Shown piece by piece: positions 37,370 through 46,217 of a stretch of DNA of 64,000 nt. The DNA is from Streptococcus suis (GTDB lineage: Bacteria > Bacillota > Bacilli > Lactobacillales > Streptococcaceae). Numbering within the stretch: position 1 is the stretch's first letter; each line of letters starts with the position of its first letter. The notes beneath the pieces were generated by a model. It was not told where the DNA came from. It made no database searches and saw only the letters and a program-made list of their open reading frames with translations. Location of the stretch: NCBI RefSeq assembly GCF_002964575.1, contig NZ_POQQ01000048.1, positions 1-64,000 on the forward strand. Reading direction: 5' to 3'. The translations under genes were made by a program, and so were the position numbers.

Positions 37370-37397
37370 TTGAAATTCCCTAGAAATTTGTTATAAT
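37370..37397 (+). promoter_or_regulatory. Promoter of the manganese riboswitch transcript
   Basis: TTGAAA (37370-37375) and TATAAT (37392-37397) are 16 bases apart, with TG at the extended -10 position. Confidence 0.8.
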
Positions 37398-37402
37398 AGT
37401 TA

Positions 37403-37495
37403 GCAAATCGAGGGAGTAGCTAACGGATTTTTCCGTGGTAGTGTCGTCATTCCGAAAATCGTTTCCGGCACTATCTTAAATAGCGAGACTTGTTT
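37403..37495 (+). ncRNA. yybP-ykoY (Mn2+) riboswitch upstream of mgtA
   Basis: The leader contains the two conserved loop sequences of this class: GGGAGTAGC at 37412-37420 and GTCGTCATTCCG at 37443-37454, framed by a CGG / CCG hairpin and a second stem (GGTAGTG / CACTATC). P1 pairs the CAAATCG region at 37404 with CGAGACTTG at 37484. The latter is the left arm of the terminator at 37485-37517, so Mn2+ binding should prevent termination and switch mgtA on. Confidence 0.92.
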
Positions 37496-37517
37496 TAATA
37501 AAACAGGTCTCTTTTTT
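37485..37517 (+). terminator. Riboswitch-controlled terminator before mgtA
   Basis: GAGACTTGTTTT (37485-37496) pairs with AAAACAGGTCTC (37500-37511), followed by six T residues. Confidence 0.92.
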
Positions 37518-37557
37518 ATTGTAAAAGGTAGAGAAGGGGCCGAAAAGGAGAAGGAAA

Positions 37558-40245
37558 TTGTCAAAAGAACAAAAACGCGATTTGTTTTATACACAAAGCG
37601 AAGAGCAAGTATTGTCAAGCATGGAGTCTTCTTTAGATGGTTTGTCTAGCAGCGAAGCTAGCAAACGTCTAGCAGACTATGGTCGTAATGAATTGGATGA
37701 GGGTGAAAAGCGTACACTCTTGGCAAAATTCTTGGATCAGTTTAAGGACTTGATGATCATCATCTTGATTGCAGCAGCACTCTTGACGGTGATTACAGAA
37801 GGTTCGCACGGTTTGACGGATGCTATCATCATCTTAGCGGTGGTTATCCTTAACGCTGCCTTTGGTGTTTACCAAGAAGGTCAAGCAGAAGCAGCTATTG
37901 AAGCGCTGAAGAACATGTCAAGTCCTGTCGCACGTGCCCTTCGTGATAGTCACGTTGTTGAGGTTGATTCGAAAGACTTGGTTCCAGGTGATATCGTCTT
38001 GCTTGAGGCAGGTGACGTTGTTCCAGCGGATATGCGCTTGCTAGAAGCCAACTCCCTCAAAATCGAAGAAGCGGCCCTTACAGGTGAATCTGTACCGGTT
38101 GATAAGGATTTGTCAGCAGTTTTGGCTGAAGATGCACCAATCGGTGACCGTGTCAACATGGCCTACCAAAACTCAAACGTGACTTACGGACGTGGTCTTG
38201 GTGTGGTTACAAACACAGGTATGTACACGGAAGTTGGTCACATCGCAGGCATGCTTGCCAATGCAGATGAGACAGACACACCATTGAAACAAAACTTACA
38301 CCAGTTGTCTAAGGTCTTGACCTATGCAGTATTGGTGATCGCTGTGATTACAATGGCTGTTTCAGTATTTGTACGTGGTGAAGGTATCTTGCCTGCCCTT
38401 ATGACATCTGTAGCCCTTGCGGTTGCGGCTATTCCAGAAGGTTTGCCAGCAATCGTAACAGTTGTCCTTTCTCTTGGTACACAGGTCTTGGCTAAGCGTA
38501 ACTCCATCATCCGTAAGTTACCAGCGGTTGAAACACTTGGTTCAACTGAAATCATTGCATCAGATAAAACTGGTACTTTGACTATGAACCAGATGACTGT
38601 TGAGAAAGTCTATACAAACGGTCAATTAGTGGATGCTAAAGAAGCTTTGGACGCAAGCAATACAACGCTTCGTGTTATGAACTTTGCCAACGATACTAAG
38701 GTTGACCCAACTGGTAAATTGATTGGTGACCCAACTGAAACAGCACTTGTTCAATTTGGTTTGGATCAAAACTTTGACGTTCGTGAAGTCTTGGTTTCTG
38801 AGCCTCGTGTGGCAGAGTTGCCATTTGACTCAACACGTAAATTGATGTCAACTGTTCATCAGCAAGCTGCTGGAAACTTCTTCGTAGCTGTTAAGGGTGC
38901 TCCAGACCAGTTGCTCAAACGTGTAACGCAAATTGAAGAAAACGGCACAATTCGTCCGATTACAGATGCGGATAAGCAAGCTATCCTTGCAACCAACAAG
39001 GAATTAGCTAAACAAGCTCTTCGTGTCTTGATGATGGCTTACAAGTATGTGGATGCTATTCCTGAATTGGAATCTGAAGTCCTTGAAAATGACCTAGTAT
39101 TCTCAGGCTTGGTTGGTATGATTGACCCTGAGCGTCCTGAAGCAGCAGAAGCTGTTCGTGTCGCTAAGGAAGCGGGTATCCGTCCAATCATGATTACAGG
39201 TGACCACCAGGATACAGCTGAGGCGATTGCAAAACGTCTTGGTATCATCGATCCAAACGATACAGAAGACCATGTATTTACTGGTGCAGAGCTCAATGAA
39301 TTGACAGATGAAGAATTCCAAAAAGTCTTCAAGCAATATTCTGTATATGCGCGTGTATCTCCAGAACACAAGGTTCGTATCGTTAAGGCTTGGCAAAATG
39401 ATGGTAAGGTTGTTGCCATGACTGGTGACGGTGTAAACGATGCACCATCATTGAAGACAGCCGACATCGGTATCGGTATGGGTATCACAGGTACGGAGGT
39501 TTCTAAAGGTGCCTCTGATATGGTCCTTGCAGATGACAACTTTGCAACTATCATTGTGGCGGTGGAAGAAGGACGTAAGGTCTTCTCAAACATCCAAAAA
39601 ACCATCCAATATCTCTTGTCAGCTAACACAGCTGAAGTATTGTGTATCTTCCTTGCAACCCTCTTTGGTTGGGACGTATTGGAGCCAGTTCATCTTCTTT
39701 GGATTAACTTGGTAACAGATACACTGCCAGCGATTGCCCTTGGTGTTGAGCCTGCTGAGCCAGGTGTTATGCACCACAAACCTCGTGGACGTAACTCAAG
39801 CTTCTTCTCAGGTGGTGTATTGAGTTCTATCGTTTACCAAGGTATCCTTCAAACCGCTCTTGTTTTGGGTGTTTATGGCTTTGCCCTTCTTTATCCAGAG
39901 CATGCGGGTGACGATCACGCTATCCACGCAGATGCTTTGACCATGGCTTACTTGACGCTTGGTTTGATCCAGTTGGTGCATGCCTTCAACGTTAAGTCTG
40001 TATACCAATCTATCTTTACCGTTGGTCCATTTAAGAATAAACTCTTTAACTGGTCTATCGTAGCTGCCTTCTTGCTCTTGATGGCAACCTTGGTAATTCC
40101 AGGATTCAATACCTTCTTCAAGGTTTCAATCTTGACTCCAACTCAATGGTTGGTAGCCATTATTGGTTCAGGCCTCATGGTTGTCGTTGTTGAAATTGTC
40201 AAATTTGTGCAACGTAAGTTGGGCTTAGATGAAAAAGCTATCTAA
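37558..40245 (+). CDS. mgtA: P-type cation ATPase, Mn2+/Ca2+ exporter
   Basis: The 895-residue P2A-type ATPase starts at TTG, preceded by AAGGAG and AAGGAAA. It has ten membrane segments, the TGES actuator loop near residue 178, the PEGLP motif in helix M4, the phosphorylated D336 in DKTGTLT, and GDGVNDAPSLK near 624. In pneumococcus the orthologue called MgtA exports Mn2+ (and Ca2+) and is induced by Mn2+ through a yybP-ykoY riboswitch; the same leader is present here. It protects against manganese overload. A palindromic repeat begins immediately after the stop. Confidence 0.93.
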   Translation: MSKEQKRDLFYTQSEEQVLSSMESSLDGLSSSEASKRLADYGRNELDEGEKRTLLAKFLDQFKDLMIIILIAAALLTVITEGSHGLTDAIIILAVVILNAAFGVYQEGQAEAAIEALKNMSSPVARALRDSHVVEVDSKDLVPGDIVLLEAGDVVPADMRLLEANSLKIEEAALTGESVPVDKDLSAVLAEDAPIGDRVNMAYQNSNVTYGRGLGVVTNTGMYTEVGHIAGMLANADETDTPLKQNLHQLSKVLTYAVLVIAVITMAVSVFVRGEGILPALMTSVALAVAAIPEGLPAIVTVVLSLGTQVLAKRNSIIRKLPAVETLGSTEIIASDKTGTLTMNQMTVEKVYTNGQLVDAKEALDASNTTLRVMNFANDTKVDPTGKLIGDPTETALVQFGLDQNFDVREVLVSEPRVAELPFDSTRKLMSTVHQQAAGNFFVAVKGAPDQLLKRVTQIEENGTIRPITDADKQAILATNKELAKQALRVLMMAYKYVDAIPELESEVLENDLVFSGLVGMIDPERPEAAEAVRVAKEAGIRPIMITGDHQDTAEAIAKRLGIIDPNDTEDHVFTGAELNELTDEEFQKVFKQYSVYARVSPEHKVRIVKAWQNDGKVVAMTGDGVNDAPSLKTADIGIGMGITGTEVSKGASDMVLADDNFATIIVAVEEGRKVFSNIQKTIQYLLSANTAEVLCIFLATLFGWDVLEPVHLLWINLVTDTLPAIALGVEPAEPGVMHHKPRGRNSSFFSGGVLSSIVYQGILQTALVLGVYGFALLYPEHAGDDHAIHADALTMAYLTLGLIQLVHAFNVKSVYQSIFTVGPFKNKLFNWSIVAAFLLLMATLVIPGFNTFFKVSILTPTQWLVAIIGSGLMVVVVEIVKFVQRKLGLDEKAI

Positions 40246-40350
40246 TATAGTTATTCAGTTTATCTTTTATTACTTCGTTAACTCGCCTTGCCGTACTTCA
40301 GTACAGCCTGCGACTCGTTGCCTTGTACTAAAAGCAAACTGAAGACTATA
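40246..40350. repeat. 105-bp palindromic element with one central hairpin
   Basis: The ends are inverted repeats: the left begins TATAGTTATTCAGTTTAT and the right, reverse-complemented, begins TATAGTCTTCAGTTTGC; both continue into CTTTTA and end in AC. The centre has AACTCGCCTTGCC, then a GTACT-TC-AGTAC hairpin at 40293-40304, then GCCTGCGACTCG. It shares the terminal motifs and the CTCGCCTTGCC core with 55665-56045. It begins one base after the mgtA stop codon. Confidence 0.75.
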
Positions 40351-40357
40351 TCATTTG

Positions 40358-40390
40358 AAAAAGCTCAGATTTAGTGGTCTGAGCTTTTTT
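40358..40390. terminator. Bidirectional terminator after mgtA
   Basis: AAAAAGCTCAGA (40358-40369) pairs with TCTGAGCTTTTT (40378-40389). It serves mgtA and the convergent minus-strand gene that ends at 40371. Confidence 0.88.
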
Positions 40391-40760
40391 CTGTACTGAT
40401 AAGGTATTTTGGGAAGATTACTTGTCCCAACAAAGTGATGACTAGTGCCAGGATGAGGAGCGTAGTTTTGACAAGTGTTGGTATGTTAAATAATATGGTG
40501 ATTGGTAAGATAGCCAAGCTGAAATAGTAGAGAATGAAGTATTTACTATTTTCCTTGATTTGAACTCTGTCATTTTCTTTTACTTGAATGGCTGACTTTT
40601 TATCTCCTCCTACACTGATTGTAGCTGTTGGATGTTGAAGGGGTAGGCTGAGAATTTTTCCTTGGGTAAGGGTTCCAGCGATCTTTCCATCCATTAGAAT
40701 GGGAAGTTTGTTAGTAGCAGCTTGTTTGGGATTTTTTGGATAAGAAATCGTTACACGCAT
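40371..40760 (-). CDS. Hypothetical membrane protein
   Basis: I do not recognise this 129-residue protein. Residues 1-70 are a soluble beta-rich part (MRVTISYPKNPKQAATNKL, then LPLQHPTATISVGGDKKS), and residues about 73-118 contain two hydrophobic segments separated by a short turn, followed by a polar tail. The layout suggests a small domain on the cytoplasmic side of a hairpin membrane anchor. Single gene, converging on mgtA across a shared terminator. Confidence 0.6.
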   Translation of the reverse strand: MRVTISYPKNPKQAATNKLPILMDGKIAGTLTQGKILSLPLQHPTATISVGGDKKSAIQVKENDRVQIKENSKYFILYYFSLAILPITILFNIPTLVKTTLLILALVITLLGQVIFPKYLISTEKSSDH

Positions 40761-40897
40761 AGGACACCTCTTTTCAGTTTCTATGTTTATTGTAGCAAAA
40801 TGACGGTTTCTTGTAAACGATTTCTAAGCTGAAAAATTGGTCGGTGCTTGCCTGTTCACCAAGAAACTGCTATAATTTTTTAAGAGGTGAGATGGAT

Positions 40898-41317
40898 ATG
40901 AATTATCTGCAAAATTATGTATTTAGTAAGAGTAGTTATTTACCCTCTGACAAGTTGATTCTTCTTCAGAAAGAATTAGAGGATTTAGACGAGGGAGCTT
41001 TGAACGCACTGATGATGGTTGAGTTGCGCCAACCCCTAATAGCCCTTATCTTAGCCATCTTTTTTGGAGAGTTCGGTGTAGACCGTTTCTATATAGGGGA
41101 CAAACGTTTGGGTTCGGTCAAGTTGATTATCTTTGGAGTAGCCTTTATTACCCTTTTTATTCTGGTGGGGATACTCTTGTTTATGGGTTTGTATCTATGG
41201 AAATTCATTGACTGCTTTTTGATTATGAAGGCTTGTAAGGAAGCGAATTACCAACGGCTTATGGCTCAGATTCAGCAATTCAAAGCCTTTCAGTATGGCA
41301 ATCGAACATTTTCTTAA
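40898..41317 (+). CDS. TM2-domain protein
   Basis: The start MNYLQNYVFSKSSYL at 40898 has AAGAGGTGA at a suitable distance. The 139-residue protein has a polar N-terminal part (1-43) and a TM2 domain (about 46-115): a first helix LIALILAIFFGEFGVDRFYIGD, whose GxxGxDRFYxGD turn is the family signature, and a second helix pair. The C-terminal tail is soluble. TM2 proteins are of unclear role. Monocistronic with a terminator just downstream. Confidence 0.85.
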   Translation: MNYLQNYVFSKSSYLPSDKLILLQKELEDLDEGALNALMMVELRQPLIALILAIFFGEFGVDRFYIGDKRLGSVKLIIFGVAFITLFILVGILLFMGLYLWKFIDCFLIMKACKEANYQRLMAQIQQFKAFQYGNRTFS

Positions 41318-41327
41318 TAGAATGAGG

Positions 41328-41354
41328 AAGGAGGTTTGTTAGACCTTCTTTTTC
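41328..41354 (+). terminator. Terminator of the TM2-domain gene
   Basis: AAGGAGGT (41328-41335) pairs with ACCTTCTT (41343-41350) with one G-T pair, followed by T residues. The remaining 41355-41535 stretch shows no gene that I can support. Confidence 0.7.
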
Positions 41355-41535
41355 TATCCTTGCTTGAAGAGCTACAGACAAGGAATTGAGGTGCAGGTTG
41401 CCATAGTAACTTGTCCTTTTCTTAATTCAAACCACCATAATTCAAATGACTATATTTGGGGCTGGCTTGTAAAGTGCCTGTAACATGGTGTGGGCTTTGT
41501 CATAAAAGTGTTATTTTTTAAGCTAGCTTTTATGG

Positions 41536-41541
41536 TATAAT
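41536..41541 (+). promoter_or_regulatory. Extended -10 promoter of the VanZ gene
   Basis: TATAAT with TG one base upstream lies 29 bases before the VanZ start codon. Confidence 0.55.
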
Positions 41542-41570
41542 GGTAAAATATGCTGGAGAGGAGGTTTTTT

Positions 41571-42059
41571 ATGCAGACTAGAAAAATCAGTATGTTTTTA
41601 TTTTTAACCTACCTCCTTTTACTGACCTGGATGATTGTCTTTAAGATGGACTTGTCCATCCTAGCTGGTCGCTACACTACTGCTCAGATAAATCTGATAC
41701 CACTGGCTGGAACAGCTGTCTATGATGGAGTATTAAATTTTCCAGAAATTCTCTTTAACGTTGTCAGTTTTATTCCCTTTGGCATTTATATGGAAATACT
41801 ATTTCGTAAGGCTTCTTGGACAGTAAATTTACTTGTTATTCTACTTGTTAGTTTGGCCTTTGAAGTTGTACAGTATATTCTGTTGCTGGGGATTGCAGAT
41901 ATAACGGATTTACTGGCAAATGGTTTGGGCGGTGCCATCGGCATCAATATCATGTATGTATTGACAAGTATTTGGCATGAGAAAACTTACGCCCGCATGA
42001 ATGTTTTTTCTTTGGTTCTTACAATCTTTGTTATATTAACAACTTATTTTCTTGTGTAA
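41571..42059 (+). CDS. VanZ family membrane protein
   Basis: The start at 41571 has AGAGGAGG upstream and gives 162 residues. Four hydrophobic segments are visible, and the VanZ pattern is clear in INLIPLAGT near residue 42, the NVVSFIPFGIYM helix near 62, and DITDLLANGLGGAIG near 120. VanZ-like proteins affect sensitivity to some glycopeptides or lipophilic antibiotics in a few species, but most are uncharacterised. No resistance genes are adjacent. Confidence 0.87.
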   Translation: MQTRKISMFLFLTYLLLLTWMIVFKMDLSILAGRYTTAQINLIPLAGTAVYDGVLNFPEILFNVVSFIPFGIYMEILFRKASWTVNLLVILLVSLAFEVVQYILLLGIADITDLLANGLGGAIGINIMYVLTSIWHEKTYARMNVFSLVLTIFVILTTYFLV

Positions 42060-42099
42060 TCCTTGCCAAAGATGAGAATGTTTTGTTAAAATTAAGAAA

Positions 42100-43227
42100 A
42101 TGAATATCAAAGAAGAGATTATTAAACTATCTCAGGAAATAGGGATTTCCAAGATTGGCTTTACCACGGCGGATGATTTCGATTACTTGGAGAAATCCCT
42201 TCGGGCTAGTCAGGAAGAGGGGCGTTCGTCAGGCTTCGAACACAAGAATATCGAAGAACGCATTCGACCCAAATTGTCCTTGGCATCTGCAAAGACCATT
42301 ATTTCCATAGCAGTAGCCTATCCTCGCCACCTGCCCACCAAACCGCAGAAGACCCAATTCAAACGTGGAAAAATTACACCTAGCTCTTGGGGGTTAGACT
42401 ACCACTATATCTTGCAAGATAAGATGGAGCGTTTGGCACGGGGGATTGAAAAGCTGACGGATGGCTTGGAATACAAGGCCATGGTGGATACGGGTGCCTT
42501 GGTGGATACTGCTGTTGCCAGACGAGCAGGCATTGGCTTTATCGGTAAGAATGGCCTGGTCATTTCTAAGGAATTTGGTTCCTATATGTTTTTGGGCGAG
42601 TTGGTGACCAACCTTGAGATTGAGCCTGATCAGCCAGTGGACTACGACTGTGGTGATTGCAATCGTTGTGTTGCGGCCTGCCCAACCTCCTGTTTGCTAG
42701 GGGATACGACCATGAATGCCCGTCGTTGTCTATCCTTTCAGACACAGGACAAGGGCATGATGGACTTGGAATTCCGTAAGAAAATCAAGACGGTTATTTA
42801 CGGTTGTGATATTTGTCAGATTTGTTGTCCTTATAACAAGGGGATTTCCAGTCCTCCTGTGGTAGACATTGATCCAGATTTGGCTGAGCCTGAGCTAATT
42901 CCCTTTTTGGACTTATCAAATGGGCAGTTCAAGGAAAAATTTGGCATGATTGCAGGCTCTTGGCGGGGGAAAAATATTCTCCAGCGCAATGCCATCATAG
43001 CCTTGGCTAATAGTAATGACCGCTCCGCCATTCCCAAACTCCTAGAAATCATCGATAAGAAGCAAAATCCCGTCCACATGGCGACGGCTATCTGGGCTTT
43101 GGGACAGTTAGTGAAAGAGCCTAATGATGAGATGATAGATTTTATCGCAGGCATTCAATCAGATAACGCAGATGTCATAGCGGAGCAGACAGCATTTCTC
43201 AACTTGGTAAATAGACTACAAATGTGA
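42100..43227 (+). CDS. queG: Epoxyqueuosine reductase
   Basis: The 375-residue enzyme carries out the last step of queuosine synthesis, reducing epoxyqueuosine in tRNA with cobalamin and two 4Fe-4S clusters. Both ferredoxin-like cysteine sets are seen: CGDCNRCVAACPTSC near residues 185-199 and CDICQICCPYNKG near 231. VDTGALVDTAVARRAG is the conserved cobalamin-site region near residue 130. The C-terminal HEAT-like repeat (NAIIALANSNDRSAIPKLLE) aids tRNA binding. Because QueG needs cobalamin, this organism must obtain B12. It lies directly before prfB. Confidence 0.94.
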   Translation: MNIKEEIIKLSQEIGISKIGFTTADDFDYLEKSLRASQEEGRSSGFEHKNIEERIRPKLSLASAKTIISIAVAYPRHLPTKPQKTQFKRGKITPSSWGLDYHYILQDKMERLARGIEKLTDGLEYKAMVDTGALVDTAVARRAGIGFIGKNGLVISKEFGSYMFLGELVTNLEIEPDQPVDYDCGDCNRCVAACPTSCLLGDTTMNARRCLSFQTQDKGMMDLEFRKKIKTVIYGCDICQICCPYNKGISSPPVVDIDPDLAEPELIPFLDLSNGQFKEKFGMIAGSWRGKNILQRNAIIALANSNDRSAIPKLLEIIDKKQNPVHMATAIWALGQLVKEPNDEMIDFIAGIQSDNADVIAEQTAFLNLVNRLQM

Positions 43228-43261
43228 TATAATACAAAGATAAATAAAAAATGAGGTGTAT

Positions 43262-44357
43262 ATGGATACAGCAGAAATTCGCCAAAAGATTGAAGAACTT
43301 GGCAAAAAATTAACTTCTTTTAGGGGGTCTCTTTGACTTAGAAGGTCTGGAAGAAGAGATTGCCATTCTTGAGAACAAGATGACGGAGCCAGATTTTTGG
43401 AATGATAATTTGGCAGCCCAGAAGACGTCTCAGGAGTTGAATGAATTAAAAAATACCTATGGAAATTTCCATCAGATGTTGGATTTATTTGATGAATCTG
43501 AAATTCTTTTGGATTTCTTAGCAGAAGATGAGTCCGTACGAGAAGAGTTGGTTGAAAAGTTGGCAGACTTGGACAAGTCCATGACGGCTTATGAGATGAC
43601 CCTGCTCTTGTCAGAGCCTTATGATCACAATAATGCCATCTTGGAAATCCATCCAGGTTCGGGTGGTACAGAGGCTCAGGACTGGGGAGAAATGCTTCTA
43701 CGGATGTATCAGCGTTTTGGAAATGCCAAAGGCTTTGCGGTAGAAACCTTGGATTATCAGGCTGGGGATGAGGCTGGAATTAAGTCTGTAACCCTTAGCT
43801 TCACAGGTCCAAATGCCTATGGTTTGCTCAAGTCAGAAATGGGAGTTCACCGGTTGGTACGTATCTCACCATTTGACTCAGCTAAGCGTCGTCATACTTC
43901 CTTTACTTCGGTAGAGGTCATGCCTGAATTGGATGACACCATTGAGATTGAAATCCGAGATGATGAGGTGAAAATGGATACCTTCCGCTCAGGTGGTGCC
44001 GGTGGTCAGAACGTCAACAAGGTATCGACTGGTGTTCGTTTGACCCACATTCCAACAGGTATTGTCACCCAGTCAACTGTTGACCGAACCCAGTATGGCA
44101 ACCGAGATCGTGCCATGAAACTCTTGCAGGCTAAATTGTATCAATTAGAGCAGGAGAAGAAGGCGGCAGAAGTGGACTCACTCAAGGGAGATAAGAAAGA
44201 GATTACTTGGGGAAGCCAGATTCGTTCTTACGTCTTTACGCCTTATACCATGGTCAAAGACCACCGTACTGGTCACGAGGTGGCCCAAGTCGATAAGGTG
44301 ATGGATGGAGATTTGGACGGCTTTATCGATGCCTATCTAAAATGGAGAATTAGCTAA
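43262..44357 (+). CDS. prfB: Peptide chain release factor 2 with programmed +1 frameshift
   Basis: The gene is read in two frames. The first covers 24 codons from ATG 43262 to the in-frame TGA at 43334-43336, within the shift site CTT-TGA-C, preceded by the AGGGGG internal ribosome-binding element at 43322. A +1 shift reads CTT then GAC (43335) and continues to the stop at 44355-44357, giving 364 residues. The stop-codon recognition motif SPF (RISPFDS) and the GGQ peptide-release motif (GAGGQN) are present. This is the classic autoregulatory frameshift of RF2, so the interruption is not a mutation. Confidence 0.97.
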
Positions 44358-44406
44358 GAACCGATATGTACAAATGAAGTACTGGTATATAAGAGATGTT
44401 TTTTCG

Positions 44407-44465
44407 CTCATCAAGGAAGTTTTTTGAGAAAATACTGACTGTATTTTGAAAAAACGAAGGATGAG
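44407..44465 (+). other. Long imperfect hairpin between prfB and ftsE
   Basis: Nested inverted repeats CTCATC / GATGAG, GTTTTTT / AAAAAAC and AAAATAC / GTATTTT form one extended stem-loop around a TGACT loop. It has no classical T run after it. It may be a processing or attenuation site in the prfB-ftsEX transcript. Confidence 0.65.
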
Positions 44466-44554
44466 TAGTTGAAAACTAGCCTTAGATGCAAGTGCTGAAC
44501 TGTGAATACAGGTTCTCAAATCTAAAGAAAGGACTGTCTGAGACAGAAAATCCT

Positions 44555-45247
44555 ATGAGAATTATTGAAATGAAGAACGTTTCCAAGAAATATGGAAACG
44601 GAACGACGGCCCTTCGAGGAGTATCCGTCAATGTTGAGGCCGGAGAATTTGCCTATATTGTTGGCCCTTCAGGTGCGGGTAAGTCAACCTTTATCAAACT
44701 TTTGTATCGCGAAGAAAAGCTTGATAAGGGGAGTTTGACAGTTGGAAAGTTTGACCTGGCTAAGATTAAGAAAAGGGATGTTCCTCTCTTGCGTCGTAGT
44801 GTAGGTGTGGTCTTCCAGGACTACAAACTTCTTCCTAAAAAGACTGTGTTTGAAAATATTGCCTATGCTATGGAAGTTATTGGTGAGAAACCGCGTAATA
44901 TTAAAAAACGTGTGATGGAAGTATTGGACTTGGTTGGTCTGAAACATAAAATCCGTTCCTTCCCAAATGAACTTTCGGGTGGTGAGCAGCAGCGTATCGC
45001 CATTGCCCGTGCGATTGTCAACAATCCGAAAGTATTGATTGCCGATGAGCCGACTGGTAACTTGGACCCAGAAAATTCCTGGGAAATCATGAACCTCTTG
45101 GAGCGTATCAATTTGCAAGGGACAACAGTTTTGATGGCAACCCACAATAGTCAGATTGTAAATACCCTCCGCCACCGCGTTATAGCGATCGAAGACGGTC
45201 GAGTGGTACGGGATGAAGAACAAGGAGAGTATGGATACGATGATTAG
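44555..45247 (+). CDS. ftsE: FtsE, cell-division ABC ATPase
   Basis: The start MRIIEMKNVSKKYGNG at 44555 gives 230 residues, the normal FtsE size; upstream in-frame codons belong to the leader. Walker A is GPSGAGKS near residue 37, the signature LSGGEQQR near 139, and Walker B LIADEPTGNLD near 161. With FtsX it forms the septal ABC complex that activates peptidoglycan hydrolases such as PcsB outside the cell. Its stop overlaps the start of ftsX by eight bases. Confidence 0.96.
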   Translation: MRIIEMKNVSKKYGNGTTALRGVSVNVEAGEFAYIVGPSGAGKSTFIKLLYREEKLDKGSLTVGKFDLAKIKKRDVPLLRRSVGVVFQDYKLLPKKTVFENIAYAMEVIGEKPRNIKKRVMEVLDLVGLKHKIRSFPNELSGGEQQRIAIARAIVNNPKVLIADEPTGNLDPENSWEIMNLLERINLQGTTVLMATHNSQIVNTLRHRVIAIEDGRVVRDEEQGEYGYDD

Positions 45248-46169
45248 ACGATTTTTTAGACACTTTATTGAGTCGCTCAAGAGTTTGAAGCGCAATGGCT
45301 GGATGACGGTTGCGGCTATTTCCTCTGTAACCATTACACTGGCCATGGTTGGTTTATTTGCTTCAGTTATTCTCAATACTGCTAAACTGGCTTCTGATTT
45401 GGAACACAATGTTCGTATCAATGTTTACTTACGGGCCAATTCAACAGATCAGGCTGAAACGATTGTCAATGAGGCTGGTGAAACAGTAGCCAACCCTGAT
45501 TTTAATAAGGTTTACAACCAAATCACAGCCCTTCCAAATGTGCAAACCGTTACTTACTCAAGTAAGGATGAACAGTTGAAAAAGCTGACCGACACTCTTG
45601 GTGAAACCTGGAATCTCTTCCAAGGAGATGCTAACCCGCTTTACGATGCCTATATCATTGATACGACTGAGCCTCAGTACGTAAAATCGGTTGCGGCAGA
45701 AGTTGCAAAAATTGACGGTGTTACAGAAGTCCGTGATGGCGAGGTGGAAACGGAGCGTATCTTCAAATTGGCATCAATGGTGCGCACTTGGGGACTAGCA
45801 GCAACTGGCTTGCTCTTGTTTACAGCTATATTCTTGATTTCTAATACCATTCGTATTACGATCATTTCTCGTAGCCGTGAAATTCAGATTATGCGCTTGG
45901 TTGGTGCAAAGAACAGCTATATCCGTGGTCCCTTTCTTTGGGAAGGTGCTTGGGTAGGCTTGCTTGGTGCGATTTTACCATCTGCCTTGGTTTATTTCTT
46001 GTATCAGATGTTTTATAATTCAGTTAATGCTAGTCTTGCTAGCCAGGACTTGTCCTTGATTAGTCTAGATATTTTCATTCCAAGCATGGTTGGAGCCCTA
46101 TTTGTTATCGGCATCCTCATCGGTTCACTCGGTTCAGTTATTTCCATGAATCGTTACTTGAAAATTTAA
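45240..46169 (+). CDS. ftsX: FtsX, cell-division ABC membrane subunit
   Basis: The start MIRRFFRHF at 45240 is chosen because AAGGAGAG lies ten bases upstream; upstream in-frame ATGs are too close to that site or lie before it. The 309-residue protein has one N-terminal membrane segment (about 24-45), a large extracytoplasmic loop (46-175) and three C-terminal segments with the FtsX signature SNTIRITIISRSREIQIMRL. In streptococci the loop engages PcsB and couples ATP hydrolysis by FtsE to septum splitting. Confidence 0.95.
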   Translation: MIRRFFRHFIESLKSLKRNGWMTVAAISSVTITLAMVGLFASVILNTAKLASDLEHNVRINVYLRANSTDQAETIVNEAGETVANPDFNKVYNQITALPNVQTVTYSSKDEQLKKLTDTLGETWNLFQGDANPLYDAYIIDTTEPQYVKSVAAEVAKIDGVTEVRDGEVETERIFKLASMVRTWGLAATGLLLFTAIFLISNTIRITIISRSREIQIMRLVGAKNSYIRGPFLWEGAWVGLLGAILPSALVYFLYQMFYNSVNASLASQDLSLISLDIFIPSMVGALFVIGILIGSLGSVISMNRYLKI

Positions 46170-46175
46170 AAAATG

Positions 46176-46210
46176 AAAAGGTCCGCACTGATGCTAGTGA
46201 CGGACCTTTT
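46176..46210. terminator. Bidirectional terminator between ftsX and the feo operon
   Basis: AAAAGGTCCG (46176-46185) pairs with CGGACCTTTT (46201-46210) around a 15-base loop. It lies between convergent transcription units. Confidence 0.88.
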
Positions 46211-46217
46211 GTATTGA

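Noticed and set aside
43262..43336. Frameshift mutation or pseudogene call for prfB
   Set aside because: The interruption is the well known programmed RF2 shift site with its ribosome-binding element and CTT-TGA-C.
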